From the NCBI RefSeq assembly GCF_019924045.1, contig NZ_JAHXBN010000007.1, positions 369,105 to 433,104 on the forward strand: DNA of 64,000 nt. The letters run 5' to 3'. Source of the DNA: Dyadobacter fermentans. Lineage in GTDB: Bacteria; Bacteroidota; Bacteroidia; Cytophagales; Spirosomataceae. The translations under genes and the position numbers were made by a program. Below are positions 54,454-63,560 of this stretch, in pieces. The notes beneath the pieces were generated by a model. It was not told the origin of the DNA. It saw only the letters and a program-made list of their open reading frames with translations, and searched no databases. Positions within the stretch are counted from its first letter, which is position 1. The number at the start of each line of letters is the position of its first letter.

Positions 54454-54478
54454 ATATAGTTGACAAAGTCAACTATAT
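54454..54478. promoter_or_regulatory. Perfect 25-bp palindrome, likely MarR operator
   Basis: Arms ATATAGTTGAC (54454-54464) and GTCAACTATAT (54468-54478) flank a 3-base centre. It sits in the divergent region between the GNAT-MarR operon (start 54374) and the flavin reductase gene (start 54557). The size and the inner TTGAC/GTCAA fit sites bound by MarR dimers. Confidence 0.75.
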
Positions 54479-54556
54479 GGAAATATAATTGCCGCAAGAA
54501 ACGGGTTTGCAGGTGATAAAATTTTGGCCTGTTTTGAAGAAAAAACAAACCAGAAA

Positions 54557-55234
54557 ATGCATCACATCAGCAACCAGTCCATTCTGTATTTTGGTACGCC
54601 CGTCGTATTGGTAGGAACGACCAACGACGACGATACCTTTAACCTTGCACCCATTTCATCGGCATTCTGGCTTGGCTACCGGTGTATGATTGGCATTGCG
54701 GCCCATTCGAAAACAACGGAAAACATCCTGCGGACGAAGGAATGCGTACTCAACCTTCCGTCGGTGGATCAGGTAGGGGCGGTCGACAGGCTCGCGCTCG
54801 TGACGGGAAGCAACCCCGTGCCCGCGGGAAAAGTGTTGAAGGGCTACGAGCATGAAGCGGATAAGTTCGGCAGGGCCGGTTTGACTCCCGTCGCATCCAC
54901 GATCGTGAAGGCCCCGCGGGTTTTGGAATGCCCCGTGCATTTGGAAGCCACGTTCGTCGCGATTCATCCTTTTGCGGCCGAAACGGGTATCGGGAACATC
55001 CGTAGCGTGACACTGGAATTGAAAATTCTCCGGGTTCATTTGGACGACTCCATCGTTTCTGACCAAAATCCCAATCATGTTGATCCCGACAAATGGCGGC
55101 CGCTTATCATGAGCTTTCAGCAGTTTTACGGTCTGGGCGCGCAGGTGCACCCCTCCAAGCTGGCGTCCGTTCCGGAGCAGCTGTATCGGACCAATGATAC
55201 GGAATCGGCTTTGGTGCAAGGAGTGATGAGCTAA
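54557..55234 (+). CDS. Flavin reductase-like FMN-binding protein
   Basis: The 225-residue protein of the split-barrel flavin reductase family has TPVVLVGTTNDDDTFNLAPI, SKTTENILRTKECVLNLPS and the later CPVHLEATFVAIHPF. It binds FMN and probably uses NAD(P)H. The start is ATG at 54557, 79 bp after the palindrome. It is followed after 73 bp by an azoreductase-like gene. Confidence 0.88.
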   Translation: MHHISNQSILYFGTPVVLVGTTNDDDTFNLAPISSAFWLGYRCMIGIAAHSKTTENILRTKECVLNLPSVDQVGAVDRLALVTGSNPVPAGKVLKGYEHEADKFGRAGLTPVASTIVKAPRVLECPVHLEATFVAIHPFAAETGIGNIRSVTLELKILRVHLDDSIVSDQNPNHVDPDKWRPLIMSFQQFYGLGAQVHPSKLASVPEQLYRTNDTESALVQGVMS

Positions 55235-55307
55235 CTGGTGTTTCCGTCTGCTCTTTTGTCCCCGTTTCGAAATGCGGGTCGTCATGGGGATAAAAAGTCA
55301 TTGCAAA

Positions 55308-55901
55308 ATGAAAAGGGCATTACACATTACTTCCAGTGCGCGGGGCGCGCAGTCGTACAGCCGGGGCCTGAGCGCGGCAATCATCAAAAAACTAACCGAC
55401 AGAAAGGAGGTCGGCATGGTCACAGAACGGGACCTGACCCGAATGCCCCCGCCGTTTCTGGACGAAAAGCTCATCTGGGAATTCTACAAGCCTGCGGATG
55501 CGGTATCGGAAGAAGGGAGGCATTTGCTGCGTTATGCCGACGCCATTTTCAGCGAAATCGATGAGGCGGATATCATTGTCATCAGCACGCCGATGCATAA
55601 CCTGGGCGTTTCCGCGCCCTTGAAAGCCTGGCTCGATCAGCTGGTGCGGGTGGGGCTTACCTACCGGTTCAACGAAGATGGTTCAAGAACAGGCTGCTTT
55701 CAGAATAAGAAGGTATACCTGGCGATAGCGTCGGGCGGAAGGCAGGTATTCTGGCCGGAGGGACACGAGTTTATAGAATCCTATGTGAAAGCGGTGCTTG
55801 GTGCTTACACCGGCATTACCGACGTTTCGACTTACCGGGTGGAAGGTACCGCAACAGGCACGCCCGAAATCGATTATGGGGTGATTTTGCAAAATCTTTA
55901 A
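55308..55901 (+). CDS. FMN-dependent NADH-azoreductase-like flavodoxin-fold protein
   Basis: The 197-residue protein begins ALHITSSARGAQSYSRGLSA. It has the flavin loop ISTPMHNLGVSAPLKAWLDQ and the second loop ASGGRQVFWPEGHEF. This is the AzoR family, which reduces quinones, azo and nitro compounds with NADH. It is probably co-regulated with the flavin reductase by the MarR protein. A terminator lies 43 bp after the stop. Confidence 0.9.
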   Translation: MKRALHITSSARGAQSYSRGLSAAIIKKLTDRKEVGMVTERDLTRMPPPFLDEKLIWEFYKPADAVSEEGRHLLRYADAIFSEIDEADIIVISTPMHNLGVSAPLKAWLDQLVRVGLTYRFNEDGSRTGCFQNKKVYLAIASGGRQVFWPEGHEFIESYVKAVLGAYTGITDVSTYRVEGTATGTPEIDYGVILQNL

Positions 55902-55943
55902 GCTCATACAAGGCATAGAGTTGATAATCAGATCGGTAGTCAG

Positions 55944-55986
55944 AAGGCCGGCAGCTTCCCCGCGGTGGGATAGCAGCCGGCCTTTT
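55944..55986 (+). terminator. Rho-independent terminator after the azoreductase gene
   Basis: A 9-bp GC-rich stem (55944-55952 with 55976-55984) with a 23-base loop ends in TTTT. It closes the flavin reductase/azoreductase unit. Confidence 0.75.
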
Positions 55987-56168
55987 GATTTGCCTGCCGA
56001 AATGAATTTTTTCTACAATTTTTCAGTACGAATTGTGTAGATTTTTGCTGACTTTTCGCTCATGATCTGTCCGTCAACTTACTGGAAAACAGGGGTAAAT
56101 TGTACAAAACGCATTGTGCTTTTGTATCTCCCGGTATCATTGTAAAAAGAGAAACCTATCTGAGAGCG

Positions 56169-58241
56169 ATGAACAACCCATGTAGCCTGCTGTTACCCTA
56201 TTTACAGTGTAGGATTATTCTGATTTTTATTGTTTTGACCGCAGGCTTCACAGGGTGCCGGAAGTCGGAGAAAAATGGGCATGACGTTCAGTTGAAAGCC
56301 TGGATCGACAGTCTCGACCGCACCTCACGGATAACCGGCAGCCGGGAAGCGATCGCTAGTCTCGATTCGTTCATGGCCGCGCTCCCCGAAAAGAACATTC
56401 ACGACAGTATTCTCTACTTCAAATTCATGAAGGTGCTGAGCCACCGCGATTCCACAATGGATGCTGCCGCGCTCGCCTATACCGACAGCCTGCTCGGGCT
56501 TTTCGCGTCTACGCGCGTCCGCGAGCAAAATCCGATCGACTATTCGAAGGCCTTACTGTTAAAAGGAGATGATTTGCTGAAACAGAAGGAGTATTATCAA
56601 GCCTACCGCAACTATTACAAAGGCAAGTCATTTCTGTTGTCGAAGGGAGAAGTATGCGAATGTGCGCGGTATAGCAGCAGGATCGCCAATATTTCGTTCA
56701 AGGAGGAGAACTACTATCAGGCCATTGAATACTGGAAGCACGAATTGGAGGAACTGGCGCAATGCAGGGAACCTGAGAATTTTCAGTTAGAATTTATTGA
56801 AAAACAGGGCAGTATGCGGAATATCGGCATCGCGTATATGCTGATTAACGAACCGGTGAAGGCGCTCCAATACTTCAACCAGGCCGACCGGTTTATTACC
56901 CGGAATGCCGCGCGGTTTCCAAAGGAGCAGAATTTTATCCGGTTTGCAAGGATCGTCATTTTGAGGAACAAGGCAGAAGCGTATGCATTGAAAGGCGATA
57001 ACCGTACCGCGGAGCGATTGATTAAAAAATGCCTCGAACACGATCCTAACATCGACTGGTCTATCGACGTCGAGCGGGAGTCACGCCAGATATTGGCACA
57101 AATTTACATCGATTCGAAAGCGTATGACAAGGCGCAGGCCCAGCTCGATTCGCTGAGGCGGTTACCCGGTGCTGCCGGCAATCCGGCCGCGAACAGTTTG
57201 TACCGGACTATGCAGGCCTCCATTTCGTATGGCCGCGGCGATTTTCAAGAAGCGGGGAGGCTATTTCTCGTCAATGTAGAAGCGGAACGCAACGGGAAGC
57301 TGAAAAGAAATGCGCAGAGCAAAAATAACGTCGGGCATTTGCTGCAACAGGTTCAGCGTGAGCATGAGATAGAACTGGCTGCTCAAAAGGATGAACGGGA
57401 AGATTTGATCCTCCAATTTTCAGTACTGCTCACTTTTGCGATGGCCGTTATTGTGTACCTGATCTGGCGGAATACCCGAAAGACCATTGTCAATCTGCGT
57501 GCGGTAACCAAACTGAATGGGGTGATCACACAAAGCAATATTGCATTGCAGGACACCGTCAATGCATTGGAAGAGTCGGAGGTGGAAAAAGAAAAAATGC
57601 TGCGGATCGTCGCGCACGATTTGCGGAACCCCATCGCCGCGATGATTTCCGGCGCGGATGTGCTCTTCTGGGACCAATCCCCGTCCGAAGAGCAGGCCAT
57701 GCTCGTGAATGCGATCCAGCAGTCGGGGCAACTGGCATTCGGGCTGATCGGGCAGATATTGCAATCGGGCCCGGATAAGAAGCGGATCAGCAAAAGCGAG
57801 GAAGATCTGGCGGAAATTGTGCAATCCTGTATTGACATGCTGAGCTATAAGGGAAAGGAAAAACGGCAGACGATCCACTATGATTACGAGAAAGCCATGG
57901 TGCCTGTCGACCGGGAAAAGATATGGCGCGTATTTTCCAATCTGCTGAGCAACGCCGTTAAATTTTCGCCGCAGGAAAGTGCCATTAATGTGAATTTGAA
58001 AAAGAGTTCGAACCTGACGTTGCTCAGTGTTCAGGATCACGGCATCGGGATTCCGGATGATCTCAAAGGGCACATTTTTCTTTCGACCAATGATGCCAGG
58101 CGGGTGGGGACGGCTGGCGAGCAGTCCTTCGGGATCGGGCTTTCCATTTGCAAGCAAATCGTGGAAGCGCATGGCGGCAAGATCTGGTTCGAATCCGTAA
58201 GCGGCATTGGAACCACCTTTTTCGTGGAATTGCCGGATTGA
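56169..58241 (+). CDS. TPR-containing sensor histidine kinase with lipobox-like N terminus
   Basis: The 690-residue protein has an N-terminal hydrophobic stretch ending TAGFTGC, like a lipobox. About 370 residues of TPR-type helical repeats follow (for example QAIEYWKHELEELAQC and ALQYFNQADRF), then a membrane helix near residue 420. The HisKA domain has H483 in IVAHDLRNPIAAM. An HATPase domain follows with N, G1 (DHGIGIPDD) and G2 (FGIGLSICKQIVEAHGG) boxes. No receiver domain or regulator gene is adjacent. It lies 210 bp upstream of the LodA-like operon. Confidence 0.88.
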   Translation: MNNPCSLLLPYLQCRIILIFIVLTAGFTGCRKSEKNGHDVQLKAWIDSLDRTSRITGSREAIASLDSFMAALPEKNIHDSILYFKFMKVLSHRDSTMDAAALAYTDSLLGLFASTRVREQNPIDYSKALLLKGDDLLKQKEYYQAYRNYYKGKSFLLSKGEVCECARYSSRIANISFKEENYYQAIEYWKHELEELAQCREPENFQLEFIEKQGSMRNIGIAYMLINEPVKALQYFNQADRFITRNAARFPKEQNFIRFARIVILRNKAEAYALKGDNRTAERLIKKCLEHDPNIDWSIDVERESRQILAQIYIDSKAYDKAQAQLDSLRRLPGAAGNPAANSLYRTMQASISYGRGDFQEAGRLFLVNVEAERNGKLKRNAQSKNNVGHLLQQVQREHEIELAAQKDEREDLILQFSVLLTFAMAVIVYLIWRNTRKTIVNLRAVTKLNGVITQSNIALQDTVNALEESEVEKEKMLRIVAHDLRNPIAAMISGADVLFWDQSPSEEQAMLVNAIQQSGQLAFGLIGQILQSGPDKKRISKSEEDLAEIVQSCIDMLSYKGKEKRQTIHYDYEKAMVPVDREKIWRVFSNLLSNAVKFSPQESAINVNLKKSSNLTLLSVQDHGIGIPDDLKGHIFLSTNDARRVGTAGEQSFGIGLSICKQIVEAHGGKIWFESVSGIGTTFFVELPD

Positions 58242-58451
58242 CCGCTTAATAATCCTTTTCCCATTCTTTAAAAAATAATAGTCTTTCAAGGGTAGGTTAT
58301 GTAACTATTTGCTTTTTGTATATAGAATTACTTCGAAGTAGCTTTTTTTAGCGCCCCACTAAATTCCTTTCAGATTGCCTTTTTCAGTGAACCGTTACAT
58401 CGGCAACGGTTTGGAAATGTATTGCCTACCTGTTTCACAAAATTTATCATC

Positions 58452-59930
58452 ATGGACGAAAAACAACTCAGAAAATCTTTCATGGATCCGATCCTGGAAT
58501 GGGCCAGGGCCAATCAGAAACCCAAAGAACCACGCCTCAAAGGGCTGACCGACAGTGCGGCGACTGATGCCGTCGCCGAGCCTGAGGAAATGCCGTTTGT
58601 AGTGCCCCGGCAGTTTACAGGAAAAGACTATATCACCATGCTCCTGCACGTCGATGCGGAGATCGAACACGGGCTGATGCTGCAATACCTGTATTCGGCT
58701 TACAGCATTGGCGGGCCGCAGATCCCCGAAACATACCGCGAGCGGGTACATAACTGGAAGAATATTGTGCTGGGCATCGCCAAGGAAGAAATGGGACATT
58801 TTATATCCGTCCAGAACGTATTGAAGATCATCGGGGCGCCGCTGAACTTCGGTCGCGAGAGCTATCCCTGGGATGTACCCTTTTATCCGTTCCCCTTCAC
58901 ATTGGAAAAATTCACGCTCCGGTCGCTGGCCAAGTACGTATATGCCGAGGCGCCAGCGGAATGGCTGAGCAGCGACGATCCCGTAGCGAAGGAAATCAAT
59001 GAGACCGTGCACGCGCAAGCTTCGGACCCGCATACGGTGGGCGCGCTTTTCAAGGTTTTGCTGCAACTGATCCAGGACCCGGACGTGATCTCTGACGATG
59101 CGTTTCAGCCGGGGACTTATCCATACCAGGCCAAATTCGACGAATGGGGCCGGGGCTATGCCGGTGGCGAGAGAGGAAGCGTGAAAGACCGGTTCACCAG
59201 GAGCCCCGACGTGCTGGTGGCGCCGCTGCTCTCACGCGATGATGCCTATAATGCCCTCGAACAGATCGCCGAGCAGGGCGAGGGCGACGAGCTCGACTCC
59301 GATACTCCTTCGCATTTCGAGCGCTTTTTATTCATTTACAATGATTTCAAAGCCATTCTGAAGGAGACGGACGGCAGATTCGATCCCGCTTACAATGTTG
59401 CGACCAACCCGTTCGCGGGTGACCCCGATCACGCGGGCACCGCTTCCAACGAACCCGCCGATGAAATGGAGCAGAACGAGATCACCAGCGAGGAAGGTAT
59501 TTTGTGGGCCAATCTGTTCGACACCCGGTACAGGCTGCTGCTCAACTTTCTTGCCCACAGTTTTCTACTCGATAATGGCAACAACAATGTCGGGTCATTC
59601 ACGCCGCGCGGCCTGATCATCAACTCCACTTTCGGAGAAATGTACAATTTGCGGAGCCTCGCCACCATCCTGGTGCAAACACCGCTCTCCAAGAAAAGCA
59701 GGCTGATGGCCGGGCCGCCGTTCACATCGCCTTACAGCTTCGACCTGCCTTTCGGGGAGCATAACCGCTGGCGCCTGCACCGCGATCTGCTCGTTGCATC
59801 GGGCAATCTCATCGAAAGCCTGAAAGCACTGAAAACACAGCCGCACAGCCAGTATTTGAATGCTTTGCAGGAGATTGACCGCAAGCTGCTGGAAGCGATC
59901 GCTCAATTGATGCAGGCCGAGCTTGCCTGA
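58452..59930 (+). CDS. VioB-type ferritin-like protein
   Basis: The 492-residue protein has a ferritin-like region of the kind found in the iminophenyl-pyruvate dimer synthase VioB (PF12902-like). It has MLLHVDAEIEHGLMLQYLYS with E70xxH73 and IAKEEMGHFISVQNV with E113xxH116, both usable as diiron or other metal ligands. VioB is about twice as long, so only that half is present. It is the first gene of the LodA-like operon, 38 bp before the oxidase. The start is ATG at 58452; no signal peptide, so cytoplasmic. Family by motif memory. Confidence 0.8.
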   Translation: MDEKQLRKSFMDPILEWARANQKPKEPRLKGLTDSAATDAVAEPEEMPFVVPRQFTGKDYITMLLHVDAEIEHGLMLQYLYSAYSIGGPQIPETYRERVHNWKNIVLGIAKEEMGHFISVQNVLKIIGAPLNFGRESYPWDVPFYPFPFTLEKFTLRSLAKYVYAEAPAEWLSSDDPVAKEINETVHAQASDPHTVGALFKVLLQLIQDPDVISDDAFQPGTYPYQAKFDEWGRGYAGGERGSVKDRFTRSPDVLVAPLLSRDDAYNALEQIAEQGEGDELDSDTPSHFERFLFIYNDFKAILKETDGRFDPAYNVATNPFAGDPDHAGTASNEPADEMEQNEITSEEGILWANLFDTRYRLLLNFLAHSFLLDNGNNNVGSFTPRGLIINSTFGEMYNLRSLATILVQTPLSKKSRLMAGPPFTSPYSFDLPFGEHNRWRLHRDLLVASGNLIESLKALKTQPHSQYLNALQEIDRKLLEAIAQLMQAELA

Positions 59931-59968
59931 GTTTCTCAACATATTAAAGCCAAAAACCATTGCCGGAT

Positions 59969-62209
59969 ATGAAAATTCTAGCATTAAGAATACTTCCTCC
60001 CATTGCACTCGGGCGTCTGGGCGAATCAGACAAGCCGATGGCCGCATATGACCTTACGTTATCCAAAAACAAACCCCTGGATTTCAGAAAAATCGTGCCG
60101 GAACAGTCCTTCCAGGTGCACCCCTCTACCGGGGAAATAACGGCCTTCCAGCCCGAACGCGTCGCATTCAAAGATGCCGAAAACCTGGAAGACAAAACCG
60201 GGAAAGCGCACCCGGTGGCCCCGTTCCTCGAAGTGTTCGCCGTTACCGACGAGCAGCCGGGCCGGTTGGTACCACTCACGGTCGATTTACTGAAAAAAGC
60301 CGGCCACGAGCTGGAAGATGTTTCCTGGGATGTGCAGGTGGGTAACATCAAGATATTCAGAAGGACCAATGATGAAAATGACAAGATGTACGCGAAGATC
60401 GGCGACATCCGGTCGCACGAACTGAAACCTTTGCTGGCGCAATGCGCGAATTTTATCGAGGGTAAAACGCTGCCGCTGGGGTTTGTTCAGTTTATAAAGC
60501 CTACACCCGATTTTCCGGAAATCAGGTTCCGGTTTACGCCGGCAGCAGGGAAGGTTTACGGTTCGAGCCTGGTCAGGTTCAATAACGGAAAGGAGCAGGT
60601 GGACCCGGTGTTTGCCGGCCGCCGCGACGATCCTATTTTATATGATATCAACAAAGGTAAATGGCGCGGCTACTCGGAAACCAGCACGCCTAATCCGCTC
60701 TATACCAACCCGGCGCAGATATTTGCCGGATACTCCGATGCGAATGGCAACCAGGTGAGCTGGGGGTATCTGGATGACGAATGTGACGGGTTTGTTACCG
60801 TGAAGCTCACCGGTCGGGACGGCAAACCACTGTATGCAAAGGCGCATATCAGCGCAGGCCCTCCTGCGTACGCGCCCGACACGTTGCCTATCCGCGTGGT
60901 GTCCGACGAACTGGAACAAATTCTGAAAGGCACCGACGTAGATGGGGAAGTGACGATCGAGGAAGCCGAGGAAATCGTACGCCGCGCATTTGAAACGATC
61001 CGGCTGATGAACACGGCCATTATGAACGGCAATGCCTATGAAGGCAAGCTGAATGTGGCGAGTACGATGGTACGGCAGAATACCAACGACTTCGGGCGCC
61101 TCTACGAGCCGATTATGGCCACTTCGCTGGTAGACAATATGGCGTTGCAGGTGCTGCACGAACGTGTTTTTGCAGGCCTGAGTACCGGTGCTTCGCCCTG
61201 GTTTGAAGACCTGCTGAGGAAACCCGAAGAAATCGGAGACCTGTCGGCCAAGGCCCTTCGCAAAATGCCCGCATTGATGCGCGGCGCCGATGGCCGTTCG
61301 CTCACATTTACCAAACGGCAGATCAATATGGTTATAAAAGCGGCCGCCAGATCGCTGATGCCGGATGTGGATGCCGCGGAAGTTTCCGGCGACGATCCCC
61401 TGATACCTTCGAACCTCACTGCGCAGCTGCATTACCGCGGCAAGGGAAACCCCGTGAGCGTGTTGCCCCGTACTGCCATCTCCAACTGTTTCCCGGGCCT
61501 GGAATTCGACTTTAGAAACCTGTGGCGCCGCGCGTTTCAGGGAATTGTACTGATCGAGAACAACAACTATGTGATCGACGCCGACAAGTCGCTCGCGCAT
61601 TTGATACATCACCGCCTGGTAGCCATTGATGGTAAGCCTACCATGGTGGCCACTTCCGGGCCCGTATTTCCCGACGGCGATAGCGTGCCCCTCCGCACGG
61701 AAGCCAACCCGAACGGGGTGTCGTTCATGGAATGGTCCAATTCGATGGTGAACGTGTTGCAAAAGCAAGGGCAGCAGGTTGCATGCTATTTCACCGCTGA
61801 GCAAAGCACGCACGAGGTGGTCGTAGATTTGGATAAATTGGAAGATCCGACTTTGTATACGAAGGTTATGCTCACCGTCAACAAGGTTTTTGAAGGCGAT
61901 AGCGCCACACTTTCCGAACAGATTATTAAGCCCGGCGAACTCACCCAGGGACTTTGTGCCCCGTGGCAGAACGACTACCGCGAATGTGCCTGCTACTACT
62001 GGGCCGCCAGCCGCCCCGATTACGTGAATGTGGTGCCCGACGAGAAGGGACTCAGCACCGGCGATAGCTGGATGGCCAGGAAACGTACCGGCAAATACAT
62101 TCCCGACGATCGCGTCAATACCCGATTACTATCCTATGACGACCTGTTTATCAACTGGCAGGGCGAGCTCAACTTTATCGTGGAAGGAAAAGATGCACTT
62201 AACAGCTGA
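59969..62209 (+). CDS. LodA/GoxA-like CTQ quinoprotein oxidase
   Basis: The 746-residue protein is near the 726 residues of LodA, the lysine epsilon-oxidase. It opens ILALRILPPIALGRLGESDK, like the LodA N terminus, and has ISNCFPGLEFDFRNLWRR near residue 507. The C-terminal segment is C663-A-P-W666-Q-N-D669 followed by C673, C675 and W678 in a YYWAASRPD motif, then W730 in INWQGELNF. LodA crosslinks a Cys and a Trp into cysteine tryptophylquinone, with an Asp four residues before the Cys; D669/C673/W730 are my best matches. It would oxidise an amine or amino acid and release hydrogen peroxide. No signal peptide. The stop overlaps the radical SAM gene by 17 bp. Confidence 0.85.
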   Translation: MKILALRILPPIALGRLGESDKPMAAYDLTLSKNKPLDFRKIVPEQSFQVHPSTGEITAFQPERVAFKDAENLEDKTGKAHPVAPFLEVFAVTDEQPGRLVPLTVDLLKKAGHELEDVSWDVQVGNIKIFRRTNDENDKMYAKIGDIRSHELKPLLAQCANFIEGKTLPLGFVQFIKPTPDFPEIRFRFTPAAGKVYGSSLVRFNNGKEQVDPVFAGRRDDPILYDINKGKWRGYSETSTPNPLYTNPAQIFAGYSDANGNQVSWGYLDDECDGFVTVKLTGRDGKPLYAKAHISAGPPAYAPDTLPIRVVSDELEQILKGTDVDGEVTIEEAEEIVRRAFETIRLMNTAIMNGNAYEGKLNVASTMVRQNTNDFGRLYEPIMATSLVDNMALQVLHERVFAGLSTGASPWFEDLLRKPEEIGDLSAKALRKMPALMRGADGRSLTFTKRQINMVIKAAARSLMPDVDAAEVSGDDPLIPSNLTAQLHYRGKGNPVSVLPRTAISNCFPGLEFDFRNLWRRAFQGIVLIENNNYVIDADKSLAHLIHHRLVAIDGKPTMVATSGPVFPDGDSVPLRTEANPNGVSFMEWSNSMVNVLQKQGQQVACYFTAEQSTHEVVVDLDKLEDPTLYTKVMLTVNKVFEGDSATLSEQIIKPGELTQGLCAPWQNDYRECACYYWAASRPDYVNVVPDEKGLSTGDSWMARKRTGKYIPDDRVNTRLLSYDDLFINWQGELNFIVEGKDALNS

Positions 62210-63560
62210 AACCGAACCGGCCGTGGCGCTTGCGCGCCTGGCTGGGGCAATCGCCGCACAATCGCGGCCGAAATCGCCGTCGGCCCACCTGATCAGGGGC
62301 AGGCAGTCGCAGCTTTTCATTCCGAATGGCAGCAGGTTGTATGCGGTAGCGGGCGACGTGGAGCAAAGGATCGCGCGTGCCCTCGATGCAGGCGACGAAA
62401 TGGAGTTGCAGGATTTGCTGGTCAGATGTGGCTTGTCCGCACCCGATTATGTCGATAATACGCCCCTGGAAAGTCCCAGGCTCTACGCACTTTCGCTCGC
62501 TATTGCACAGAAATGCAATATGGGCTGTACCTATTGCTATGCCGATCAGGGTAGTTTCGGCGGGCAGGCCAAAAGTATGTCGCTGGACACGGCGCTGCGG
62601 GCAATAGACCTACTGATGGACCAATGTCCCGAAGGTGAAAAAGTGCAGCTGACATTCCTCGGCGGAGAACCACTGGCCAACCGGAAAGCGCTCAGGGAAG
62701 CGACGGCATATGCGGTGGCCAAAGCCGAAAAAAAGGGAATTAAGGTGGGCTTTTCGATTACAACCAACGGAACGATGGTCACCGAAACCGATGCCCGCTT
62801 TTTCGAGGAATATGGCTTTGCCGTCACGATCAGCCTGGACGGCATTGGCAAAAGCCACGACGCGCTGAGGCCGATGAAAGGCGGCAAAGGCAGTTTCGGG
62901 CTGATCATGCGAAACCTGGGGCCGTTGCTGGCCATGCAGGGCAAAATGCAGGTTTCAGCCCGCGTTACGGTCACCCCGCGCAACCTCGACCTGCCGGTTG
63001 TGCTGGATGAGTTTATCCAAATGGGTTTTCATAGCGTCGGTTTTTCGCCATTGCTGCGGTCGATGAACGGCCGTGACGAAATGGGGCAGGAAGAGCTTTC
63101 GGTATTACTCGAAAACATGATCGCATGCGGGCTCAATTTTGAAAAGAATGTGCTGGCAGGTAAAAGGTACCCGTTTTTGAATATGGTGAATGCATTGAAG
63201 GAAATCGACAAAGGTACGCATCGGCCGTATCCCTGTGGGGCAGGAGCTGGTTATATGGGCGTATCGGCCGACGAAGAGCTATTTGCCTGTCATCGGTTTG
63301 TGAATGAAGAGGAGGGTAAAATGGGTAACCTGAGCACGGGCATTGATGCCAGCTTGCAAAATGGCTGGCTATCATCCCGGCATGTGAGCAACCAGAGTCC
63401 ATGTACGCAATGCTGGGCCCGGTACCTGTGCGGGGGCGGATGCCACCACGAAGTAATTGCAAAAGGCCGCACCGCTTGCGACTACATCCGCTCGTGGTTG
63501 CATTATACGATACAGGCACATGAGCGGCTGGCTCGCCTGAAACCGGGGTGGAACAGATAA
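62193..63560 (+). CDS. Radical SAM/SPASM maturase, QhpD-like
   Basis: The 455-residue protein has the radical SAM cluster motif C108-N-M-G-C112-T-Y-C115 and LTFLGGEPL. Its SPASM set is C348, C366, C404-x2-C407-x5-C413-x3-C417 and C429, enough for two auxiliary [4Fe-4S] clusters. The start MHLTAETEP is at the ATG at 62193, inside the end of the oxidase gene. The opening CYADQGSFGG resembles QhpD, which makes Cys thioether links in quinohemoprotein amine dehydrogenase. It probably modifies the oxidase or another peptide in this operon. Confidence 0.92.
   Translation: MHLTAETEPAVALARLAGAIAAQSRPKSPSAHLIRGRQSQLFIPNGSRLYAVAGDVEQRIARALDAGDEMELQDLLVRCGLSAPDYVDNTPLESPRLYALSLAIAQKCNMGCTYCYADQGSFGGQAKSMSLDTALRAIDLLMDQCPEGEKVQLTFLGGEPLANRKALREATAYAVAKAEKKGIKVGFSITTNGTMVTETDARFFEEYGFAVTISLDGIGKSHDALRPMKGGKGSFGLIMRNLGPLLAMQGKMQVSARVTVTPRNLDLPVVLDEFIQMGFHSVGFSPLLRSMNGRDEMGQEELSVLLENMIACGLNFEKNVLAGKRYPFLNMVNALKEIDKGTHRPYPCGAGAGYMGVSADEELFACHRFVNEEEGKMGNLSTGIDASLQNGWLSSRHVSNQSPCTQCWARYLCGGGCHHEVIAKGRTACDYIRSWLHYTIQAHERLARLKPGWNR

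Noticed and set aside
58329..58340. The 12-bp palindrome TACTTCGAAGTA followed by a T run, between the sensor kinase and the ferritin-like gene
   Set aside because: Its stem would be only 4 bp, too weak for a terminator, and there is no second copy to support an operator.
60638..61813. A 391-codon open frame on the minus strand inside the LodA-like gene
   Set aside because: The plus-strand gene fits a known family over its full length and is in an operon; the reverse frame has no motif.
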